Assembly (NCBI GenBank): GCA_026182355.1
Contig: JAPFBL010000313.1
Span: 62,001-126,000 of the forward strand
Source of the DNA: Hermatobates lingyangjiaoensis
Taxonomy: Eukaryota; Arthropoda; Insecta; Hemiptera; Hermatobatidae
Direction: 5' to 3'
Length of the DNA: 64,000 nucleotides
In this document: positions 25,950 through 36,700 of the stretch, one piece after another
How the letters are laid out: every line of letters starts with the position of its first letter
Position numbering within the stretch: the first letter of the stretch is position 1
Notes under the pieces: generated by a model
The model's database searches: none
Told to the model about the DNA's origin: nothing
Seen by the model: the letters and a program-made list of their open reading frames with translations, nothing else
Translations under genes and position numbers: made by a program

Positions 25950-26185
25950 GTTATTATGTTTAAACAACACATGATTTCTATTAACAATAGAAGAACTAAT
26001 TAATAACAACATTGTGTATGTTTTGTGATTTCTTTTACTTTGGGTGGTGTTGGTTGATATTTCATGGATGTATTTGTTTTCACTACTGTAAATAAATTGT
26101 TTTTGTAGCCTTGGAAATGCCAAACAATTTTTTGGACGAAACGCCGGCGTATAAACAGGAATGATATTGTTTTACACCAACCAAG
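25950..26185 (+). repeat. Family H PLE-type arm (right)
   Basis: Inverted partner of 24813-25015. The core at 26107-26147 reads GCC-UUGGAAAU-GCCAAA...UUUGG-AC-GAAACGCC-GGC: stem I GCC/GGC is retained while CUGANGA is degenerate. Confidence 0.6.
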
Positions 26186-26487
26186 AAACCTATCTTTGAA
26201 CTTTAAGAATAAGTGGTTGAGAAGTTATATCAACATAAAATTACAGTTATCAATTATTTAATATTGTTAAATATAAAACAATAGTGTTAAATAATCAAGT
26301 ACATTCATAATAACACAGTCGTTTCGAAAATAAGTCAGATTTTGATATTTACAATTCCTCATACATAAAATATATCATATGATTATATAATGCTAGGAGG
26401 CAAAAAAAATAATATAATTATTTTAATTAACAGGTCCAACTTTAACATTTGACCTGGATGACGCCAATTCGATTGGCTTCATTATAT

Positions 26488-26937
26488 CAGTGTTTCCCAA
26501 AGTGGGCGATGCCGACCCCCCAGGGGGCGGTGTTTTGATACCGGGGGGGGGGTTAATGCAAAAAGGAGCGAGGATTCTATTTCCATAAATTGGAAATGTT
26601 CATGCAATATAATTTCTAAATTTAAGTGAAAACACGACATGTAAACTTCTAGGAAACATTTCTTAAAATTATTTGTTTTGATTCATTTTTATGTTAAAAG
26701 TATATTCTCACCTAAGTTTCTTTTATTGTGTATTAATTCTTTTGAATAAATATGCTATGAAACAATACATCTATTGGATTCTAAATAAATATTCGATTAG
26801 TCATTATTTTAAATTAATTATTAAAATGTTACTCATTTGGTTATTTAGTCTAGGAATCTGATTATTATTCAAGGGTGTTGAGTTATAGGTTTATGGACCC
26901 AAGGGGGCGGTCACTCGAAAAAGTTTGGGAAACACTG
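26488..26937. mobile_element. Non-autonomous hAT-like element, family 2
   Basis: Left end CAGTGTTTCCCAAAGTGGGCG and right end AGTTTGGGAAACACTG form a 14-bp terminal inverted repeat. The flanking 8-mers CATTATAT and ATCTATAT match at 6 of 8. GGGGGCGGT motifs are subterminal on both sides. No transposase frame is present. Confidence 0.75.
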
Positions 26938-28790
26938 ATCTATATCAATAAAACAAAAATGCCTTTGGTCTATCGGTACGCATTCCTCAGAGAAATCGCA
27001 GTAACTGGTCTTTAAAAATATTATTAGCTTTATCTTAATGCAGAGAATATTATTAGAGATATTCATGATGGCAGAAAAGGTTTACTCTTTCAATATATAT
27101 TGATATAGACATTTGAGTATTTGAACTGTATGTTTTAACGTCTTACATCATGGGTTTTTCTCATACTTCGACCGGATTCGAAGTCAACTGCTTGTGGTTT
27201 ACTCTAGAAATTAACGAGTCCCGAAACTGACCTTCTTATGAGGAAAACATCTCACTTAAGAAGCTGTATTTTTATAATAATAGCAATATCTGAAGTAACA
27301 ATAATATCACTTTATACTATTTGAAACTGTATTGAGATTATTTGGTTCTAATATTTACACGTACTTTATTGTGACGCTAAAATATTGAAGTTACATTATT
27401 TTAAATATTTATAAACGTAACAAATGTTTATTTGATGGAGAAGTGCTAGAAAATTTAATATTTTTAAAAAAATATGATGATTTGAGATAATTATTAAAAT
27501 AATTTTAAAAAACTCGGATTTTGATACTATTTAAGACTTTAGATGATCTGTATTTTACATTGACTTCTGTAGTACCTCTAGCTTTAGAACACAGTGATTA
27601 TTTATTAAGCCGTAAACTTAAAAGCATCTGAAGTTCATAAGTGAAGCCCGCTCTTCTTTATTTAAAACTTTTCTTGAGCAAACAGAATCATATTGAAATA
27701 GCTGTATGACACCCGCATCAACTGAAACAGAAAGAGTGGCGTTATTAATTCAAAAACTAAAATCAACTCGATATCTTTATAACATCTAATTGAACTGTAT
27801 CAAACGCAGACAATAGATGGACGATCATGTACAACTTCTAACTGATGTAGGAGGTTATCAAAATATATTCTTTTAGCAAAGTGGATTAATTTATCAAAAC
27901 TTGTGACACATACAGAAACAAAATGATCAGGGTTCGACCATTTTTTTTAGATTCAAATCAAACTCTTAACACCAACGTTCTGATATTTAATAACTTTTTC
28001 ACAGTTTTTAGAAACATAGAAAAATAAGAAAGTATTAAAAATCCAACCAATATAACAAATATACAGATAAATATGTTGCGTTTAAAGAAATAAGTATAAG
28101 GAAATTGTAAAAAGTTTTACACGAATAAAAGTAATTGTAAAAAGAATTACACGAACATAAAGAAGTAAGAACATTTGAAAATGGCAAACTATTGATTTTA
28201 TATTATAATAGTAATAAATATGAATTTGAAATAACATGTTATATAAAGGAATCTTACAGTGATAAGTTTTCATCACTTGTTTTAATTATATAAGAAACGC
28301 ATTTTCATTGAACTTCCAAAAAACTTTTTTCATTAAAAGTACAAAAATGAATTATATTTTCGCAGAAACCTTTTTCGGAAATCAAGTTAGTACATCTAAA
28401 TAGATAGTAGTCAAACTGCCATTTCTATAATTAATTAGAGGTTTGATTTTTTTTATTATAAAACATTTCTAGCATTTTTTACTCTGCTTATTCTGTTTTC
28501 TATTTATAATAATTGTATTTTCAAAATTAAAAATGAGAAGTTCATTTAATGTGTGAAATGCAAGGGCAGTTGAATTACTTGTATCTGTTCATATTGCACA
28601 ACCCTGTTGATTTAGACGTTCTTTTAGAAAGTTACTTGTTATTCCATAAGTATCTTTTGTCACAGTATTTACACTTAACTGTAAAATTTCTAAATTTCTG
28701 AATTAAAAATAGGGATTGAAAGCAATAACATTCTCACTTAATAATTAACTCGAGTAAGATCCTTTGAATTCTAGTTTTCAATTTAATTAT
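26938..28790. other. AT-rich stretch, nothing recognised
   Basis: No supportable exon or repeat terminus was found. Confidence 0.4.
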
Positions 28791-28799
28791 ATAAATTTA

Positions 28800-28960
28800 T
28801 AAGTTATATATATATATATATATGAGTTTACTGTCGTCCCTCCGTCAATTCATTTCTTTTGCTGAGGACGACCGCCATTACGGTCGAAATATTGAAAAGT
28901 GAGTCTTTTGTTATGTTTCAGTCTATGTGTCACTGTTTGTTTTAAGTATATACATATAAT
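28800..28960 (+). repeat. Family D hammerhead element, single arm beside (TA)n
   Basis: (TA)n at 28806-28823 is followed by TTTACTGTCGTCCCTCCGTCAATTC, then the core GCTGAGGAC-GACCG-CCATTA-CGGTC-GAAATATTG (28860-28899), then GTGAGTCTTTTGTTATGTTTCAG and TTTTAAGTATATA. The full inverted pair of this family is at 44870-45180. Confidence 0.7.
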
Positions 28961-28967
28961 AGGTGTG

Positions 28968-29312
28968 TTCTCTAATCGGGGTTCGGTCAATTTTCCAGGA
29001 TAAAAAATTATTAAACTCTCGTTGCCAACGTTTCGGTTTTATTTAAAACCTTTTTCATAGGCAGAAGTAAGAATTTTTTAAACTAAGAAAATGAAATTTA
29101 CATTATTTAAAGGAACAACAATGTTAAACAATGTTCATTAACATTGTTGTTCCGTTAAATAATGTAAATTTCATTTTCTTAGTTTAAAAAATTCTTACTT
29201 CTGCCTATGAAAAAGGTTTTAAATAAAACCGAAACGTTGGCAACGAGAGTTTAATAATTTTTTATCCTGGAAAATTGACCGAACCCCGATTAGAGAACAC
29301 ACCTATTATATC
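28968..29312. repeat. Family G near-perfect palindrome with two hammerhead-like cores
   Basis: Two arms of about 160 bases are near-identical in inverted orientation: TAGGTGTGTTCTCTAATCGG at 28970 mirrors the sequence ending near 29310. The cores are at 29022-29063 (minus) and 29203-29243 (plus): GCC-UAUGAAAAA-GGUUUU-AAAU-AAAACC-GAA-ACGU-U-GGC. Stems I and II are perfect, but CUGANGA has become UAUGAAA, so catalysis is doubtful. The arms have hardly diverged, suggesting recent formation or ongoing conversion. Confidence 0.75.
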
Positions 29313-29914
29313 AAACGGTCGATATATTATTGAATCTGTTATATATATACATATATATAAAATATGACATTTAATTACATGGAAAATTTATATTTAAATT
29401 ATTAAAAGTGTAGATACTTTTCTATATATTTAGAAAATTTATAAGTAGAACCAGCCATGATCAGTAGATGGTCTATTCCTAGGGAACAGCCTGTCTGTTT
29501 TGGTATTTTAGTAACCCATATATTCGTGGCACTATTCCATTATGTGACTTCATTACTGCAACCTCACCAAGATCCAAACATTTTGTCGTTTTCATTTCAA
29601 CAACAATATTGTTCATATTATTTCGCAATATTGATATTGGGCCTCTTTTTTCAATTAATACGTTTCACTATCTTCTAAACAAAACTTTCATTTTCGTTTT
29701 ATAATCTTTTCCTTTCATTATTTCTATGTTACCAAATTTATGACTTTTAAAAATTAAAATATCTTTATTCTCTTTAAAAAGTAACGAGTTTTATTAAAAC
29801 AGCGTTTTATAATAGCATTTTTTTTTCCTAAAGCTGTTTGCTTCAACCAAATATAGTATGAAAGTTGTTCCTAACCCATGTTCTGATACAGAGAAGTATT
29901 TCAATCATTAGTTG

Positions 29915-30115
29915 TGCAATCTGTAATTGTGTGGTGTTTACTCATTTGAGGTAAAATGGATAAACAAACAAAAGTCTCTACACAAATGAAGTTTTATTCA
30001 ACAGCAACAACGCGTTTGAACACAAAGTGTTCGAAACGCGTTGTTGCTGTTGAATAAAACTTCATTTGTGTAGGAGACTTTGTTTGTTTATCCATTTTAC
30101 CTCAGAAAAAGAAGT
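29915..30115. repeat. Family B inverted element, collapsed centre
   Basis: Outer sequence TTAGTTGTGCAATCTGTAATTGTG, then GAGGTAAAATGGATAAACAAAC, GAAGTTTTATTCAACAGCAACAACGCG, and the mirror image from 30030. The two cores have merged into a single GAACACAAAGTGTTC hairpin and CUGAUGA is lost. It looks like a deletion across the palindrome centre. Confidence 0.7.
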
Positions 30116-30929
30116 ATTTCTTTTGAGATAGGCAGTTATTCGAAGTTTAGTTACGTATAATCAATGGTCAGGCTTTAGTCTTGTACAGAGTTCCTGTTCA
30201 TATGGCGGCCTCATTAACTAACTTGAAAATTTCGAGGATGGGATATTCTTTTAAATATGGAAAGTTTTCTTTGTTACTTAATGTTTAATAAACTTATTTT
30301 CATTCCAACAAACTAAAATATTTTGTCTAATTTTAAAACGGATTGTAAAAAAATGAACAGGTTTATTACATTGCTATAAACCATTCAAAACAATAAAAAA
30401 ATGTAGTTCTGATATATTATATTATTTCAGAATTAATGAATAATTTTATTTGCCAATAATAATAATTGTTATTATTATAGAATTCTATTTATAATTAATG
30501 AAAAATCAAACTGTTCGCTGTCACCACAACACTACCTATTCTTTAAACATATGCCATGATACAGTCTAGTATTCAAATTCACTAAAACACACAATAGTCA
30601 CTTCGCGTTATTATAATTAACTGATTAATAGATAAGTAAATTACACTTCTTGGACATCGTTATCCATTGAACTTACGTTCACTTATATTCTGTTTATCAC
30701 AGAAACGTCAAAAGTTTTGTGTTTAAACATATGTTTTTTGGACGTTAAGCGTTTGCCTCCTTGAATTCTTAAATGATTAAATTAAAAATATTATTGTTCC
30801 TTGCTCATTGAAATCTCTCTTCTCATATTGTCAAAGCTACAATTGTTTCTTCTAATGCTTATAATGTACGTAATTTGTTAATTAAAAACTAATTAAAATA
30901 TTAAAATACACATCAAACTGTGCACAAAC

Positions 30930-31127
30930 CTGTGAAAATCCATGATAGGAGAGTTCAAAGCCAAAGACAGAAGTAAACGTAATGGGCTTCATGCTGCCCA
31001 CCTGAAGAATCATTAAGTCATTTATGGCACTTTTGGGCAGATCGTACCACGGAACGTTGTTAACCTCGTCCCATACTGAGACACTCTTCAAAAAAACCAT
31101 CAGCCAATAAACACAACTCATAAACAC
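30930..31127 (-). CDS. Odorant receptor exon 6 (C-terminal region)
   Basis: Encodes ...SCVYWLMVFLKSVSVWDEVN, then NVPWYDLPKSAINDLMILQ and PITFTSVFGFELSYHGFSQ, followed by donor GTTTGT at 30929. The pattern ES..V...(2-3)W...P...P.T......LS...F is typical of the OR C-terminus. The 5' limit given is only the open limit; no acceptor in the phase set by exon 5 fits well. Confidence 0.7.
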
Positions 31128-33697
31128 AAAATAAACACAAATGACGACTCATTTCATAGTATCATGGTACCAAGGAAGCATTTCACTATATTTATTAAAT
31201 GTCTAACACAAATATTTAATTTTATTCACATTGACAAATACCAACTGTCTCAACTTATAGAATTCAATATATCCATAAAATTTCATTCACTATTCTTATT
31301 GGAATATTATAATACTGGAAAATAATATCATTGATAATTTTTAAGTATCATATTAACTATATGATATACAGAATTATTTAGACTGTTCCACTTTATCTTG
31401 AATTTTAGAAAACGTACTATAAATCTGATAGATAATCAATTAAATTATTTGTTTGATTCTTATATAACTAAGACCAAGCTCGTGAAATAATGTATAAAAT
31501 TGTACTCAAGCAAACACCCATCCGAAGGTTAATTTTCATTCTTTAATTGTATTTTACTTTAAAATCCTTTTACGTCCTATTATACTTTAATCTCTTAAAA
31601 AGTTTTTTGTAGTTGGTTTCTGTATTTGGATACTTTAAAGTCAAGAAATCTACAATATCTCATACAACATACCCGATTTGTAGGCATGCTTTGTACTAAG
31701 TACAGGGAATAGAGAAGCATCACACATCGGAGCTCCATTATTGCTCAGCGCCAAACGATAAGAGCGCACGTTATTTTTTTTTTTTTTTTTTTTTTTGTCA
31801 AAAATGAGCTTGCCAGATGTTGGTTACCAAAATGCTAAGAAATAAAAAAATTTTGATGAGATAGAGTAATCGGAATATAAAAAGGAAGTACACCTACTTA
31901 AGGCAAAGCAAGACTTCTGCTGATGCAATGTTACGAACCCAGGTTAAGGTGATCAAAGAAAGCGGATGTTTTGGCTGGTAGTCTAGCTTTGCTAGGAGTC
32001 CACAGTATGTAACAATCAATGATCAAACCACAATAAGAAATGGGAAAACAAGACTAAGATCTTTCAACTGTAACAAGCGGTCTTCGTCAGAGTCAAAAAA
32101 CCAACTCTGACGAAGACCGCTTGTTACGGTTGAAAGATCTTAGTCTTGTTTTCCCATTTCTTATTGTGGTTTGATCATTGATTGTTATTTCACGTGTTTA
32201 TGTGAAATCTTTTTTTACAGAATGTAAATGCATTTCACCTGCTCCCCCCCCCCCCCCCCAATCAAATTTTTATACTATTATTAGTAAAACAGGTACAATA
32301 AATTTTATACCGCATAAAGTATTATTATTATAACTTTCCTGGTACCTTGTTTGTATACTTCCTTCCTTAATAAAACAACTCACTCGAGTCAAGACATTAG
32401 TTTCGTAACAATGCTTGTATTTTTTTTTAAAACCATAAAATATACTTACAGCGTCGAATACATATTCCATCATAGTACTAAAGGTCAGTAGAAATGCCAT
32501 TCCACCACTGGAAATCACCATGAATTTGACTTTGAGAGCAAAGTCATCCTGAAAATACAGAAAACATACAAGTTTTCCTTCAGCAGCAGCTTTTTCAATT
32601 ATAAATGATTTTTAAACATTACGAATCACAATAATAATACCTAATCAAAAAATGTTGGTTTGATTAGATGGACTAATGTATATTTTGTCCTAAAAAAATT
32701 ATAACAATATCTTGAAAGAAACTGGCCAGATTTGTATAAAATATTGTAATTAGTTTTTATTAATGCATCTTATTTTATTCAAATAACAAATTAACACTAA
32801 GAAAATAAAAAGTTAACTTCTTTATTCTGCATTTTCCACTGTTTCAGACAACTCGCTGATTGTATTTAGAATTTAATATTCGTATTTGAGAGCCAATAGC
32901 AAGTTCATTTAAATGGATTCGATTTCTGTAGTTATCTAATATCGAATATCTATCTCGATTTCGTTTTAGGTCATCTAATAATGGAAATGAAAACTCAGCA
33001 AAACATCAATAACCAGGTGTTGAGTTTCCTTATTTTTTAAGTTAAGTTACAATAATATAAATAAATGAGGAAGAATATTCAGTAGACAAAGATGAGGGGG
33101 TCTCAGTAGGCTTCATTCTGTAAAACCCCTTCCTGTTTTACATCAGTTTATCTTTTTAATTATTTATTACACCTAGTATAACATAAACTATATTGTTTGA
33201 AATATTAGAACTTAGTTAGAATTAGATAAGCATTTAAAAAACATAATGCAAAATGTGGTCGTATAAGTAGATGATACGTCATCCTTTGTACACCGGAGTA
33301 AGAGTCACTCCTCAGGAATCGGATGAAAGTAGAACTATTTGAAGATGGACAACGTCCGAAACCGGTTGAACGACTCCTGCTCTACCTCGGTGTGACGGGG
33401 TCCTCTACAAATGAGATTTCAACTACCCCTGAGATACTAACAACATGTATGCTGTTAGTACCTTAGTGTTAAAAATATATTGTTAACTCAGTAACATAAA
33501 TATCATCAGGAAAATGCAGGAAAAAAATGCATTAACATTCTGTTCTTTGAAATATGTTTCTAATTCTGTACCTTTTATAATTTAGATCAGGGGTTCTCAA
33601 ACTTTTTCTTCCATAGACCCCCTGTAGGGACTTTTATTTTTTTCATAGACCCCCTTACCTAAGGAATATATATAAATATACACATCTAATTGTGTGT

Positions 33698-33764
<67 letters not shown>

Positions 33765-36700
33765 ATGGCTCCCACAGACGACTCATTTTAAAACACATGT
33801 AATAGGAAAATGAGGGGAAATTGTAAAGAAGAAAGAAAATGAAATATCAATAATTATATCTATATTTGTAAGTATATCAAGTCCATGAAAACCATAATAA
33901 TAATAATAATAAATAAAACAAATAATATTACCGTAATTTCAATCGACTAATTCCCAACTCTAGTAGGTGGTATGGTGGGGGGTTTTAATTTCGGAATTAA
34001 ACTCTCATATCAAAACATTGGACATATTTTATAAGTTATCAAAACATACTTTTTCATTACTCATGCTCACTTCCTCCCCAAATCTAGTTTATATTTACTT
34101 ATTATTTTTATTACAATACGAATACCTTAATATTCATTTACAAATATTATTTTATTTATTATTATTAATATTATTATGTTCATTTTATTTATTTATTCAT
34201 TTATTTTTATTATTTTTATTTTTTATTTATAAATTTATTTTTTACTAAAGAGATATCAATAGACCCCTTGGTGATCATAGACCCCCCATGAAGTCCCATA
34301 GACCCCCAGGGGTCCTCATGGACCCCTTTGAGAATAACTGATTTAGATGGATTTCAATTAACCTGTGCTTATAGCACATATGACGCGTTTAATACACTTT
34401 ACAGTAACCTTGACATTCTAGGACGGTCGATAAATATCAAACCATGTCCCTATTTATAATATTGATAAATGGGCTGTCATTAAGTCATTTTTGGCTTATT
34501 ATTGTAGTGATAATGATGCCGTTCATTTTCATTTGTTTAGTACAATTCATACTTAAATGTAGATAAAACGTAAAAAATGTACTGGATACATAGAGACTTA
34601 GTTATATTTTAGACTGAATTTAAGTCAAGATGAATATAAAAGAAAAAGTCTCTGAAGATAGGTAATAGAACAGAGAAATACCTTGTTTAGATTCAATAAT
34701 CATCCCTCCAGTATTAAAAAAAACACACATACAAAATAACATTGGCATAATTTTAACAGACATTAGTAATCACTAGTTGTGAAATCCGTAATGTGTGGTA
34801 TTTACTCATTCTGAGGTAAAATGGATAAACAAACAAAAGTCTCCACACAAATGAACTTTTATTCAACGCGTTTCGAACACTTTGTGTTCATCATCAGGAA
34901 AACACCAAGGAAGTGGTACTGATGAGTTGGTCAAGTGAAAACAACTCACTTTGTTGTTTTCACTTGACCAACCTGTCAGTACCACTTCCTTGGTGTTTTC
35001 CTGATGATGAACACAAAGTGTTCGAAACGCGTTGAATAAAACTTCATTTGTATGGGGACTTTTGTTGGTTTATCCATTTTACCTCAGAAAGACATTAGTA
35101 ATTTTAATGACTTGCTAAAATAACAACAAGCATAGTCTTCTTTTTCTTTTCATAGAAGATTCAACTAATGAGTAATTCTAAATACAATTTCTTAATTTTT
35201 TTTTTAATCAACAGAAATACAGTTTAGTTTCGCAAGATACTACCTATGTGATATAATTTTTATTTTGTTACCTCTAATTTTTAATTTTTTAATAAAATAC
35301 ACCTATCCGGTGTTACGGAATTAAGAATTAAATAATCCCAATGATTTAGAGCTACACATTAAAAAAAATACTAAAATAAATTAACAAATTATAATTAATA
35401 GTATCATAAAAATTCTCATATTTTTTTCTCGCATTTCTCGAATTCTTATATGTAATAACCATCTGCATATAAAGATTCAAGTACCACTATGGATAAGGTA
35501 TACTATCATTGAATTATGTCATACTGTAGTAATAAAACACGTACTAGTAACCTAACAGAATATTTCAAACTTACCTTTGGAAAAACGTATTTTTTTTAAT
35601 GCTTTTGTGAAATCCATTTCTTTTCATCAATTAGAGAAGATATGAACATAAATACGACTTTTAAATTTTCCTTGAATGAGAAACCCAACGAAAAATACTA
35701 ATATCAAAAAAGCAATTCTATGGTATTCAAAGAAAATGTCTTCTCCTAGTTCATTTTTCACATTTAATTTTTTTATGCTATTAAATAAAAGTTATATTAA
35801 TATTTTTTCATAAAAAAACTACACTAGTTTCATCGGAAAATTTCTTTTATCTGAAAAAAAGTTGTTAATACTGAATAAAGAAGTTAAGTGGTGTTACCAG
35901 GAGGTACACAGGTCCAGCGAGGGCCAGAGAAACAGTGGACACGGTGTATATGACGAATATAATGAGTCCACCGAACTCCTGTATCTGCTCGTGAAATCTG
36001 CAACATTGCCTTAGTCAGTGTCATTCATTAGCCATGGCATAACCAAGCACTGATACACTTCTCTAAGCAACAATGAATACCATCAACTGCTTAAACAAAC
36101 CCATTAGCCATACAATTTAAAATATATAATATTAAAACAAAAGAACTATATCAAATTAAAAAATAATACACATGACAATATATCCTCTAATACAAATCAT
36201 TGATTTGGTAAGTAAAAATTTGACCACTGTTTGCGGTCCAAACAATGATTGTTTTTCTACCTTACCAAATTTTTTATGATTAAACAATAATTGATGATTA
36301 AATTAAGTATATTTATAGGATATACTGTATTAAAGTGAAACTTGTAATGACATGCTCTTTCAAAATATATAGCAATAAGAATCATTAATACCGAATTATA
36401 AACTGGTGGTGTTTGACACACTCCTTGATGTGTTCTGCCTTTATCTTAACCAAATCCTTTTGGCCGGGAACATTTTTTCCCAGACCTTGCAGGGCAAGTC
36501 GAAGAAGTTTCAGTTCAGTATAAAGATGAAGAGTGATAACATAGAAGTAGATAAGCATGCCAAAGGTATACATGAAGGTGACTTGGAAAACCATAAACTG
36601 ATAGAAGTTGAAGAGTATGTGTAAAAGAGGCACGTCAAGGTTCACAGGAGATATTGAAGGATACAAGGTGAAATGCTCCTCTATGTTTTTGTGTCCATCG

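Noticed and set aside
27190..30900. Last short exon of the odorant receptor (expected VLK.SY.YF.LL)
   Set aside because: A CCTTATACTTATTTC stretch on the minus strand near 28090 is suggestive, but it has no acceptor and the frame does not continue plausibly.
36406..36624. 72-codon plus-strand frame
   Set aside because: Antisense shadow of odorant receptor exon 3.
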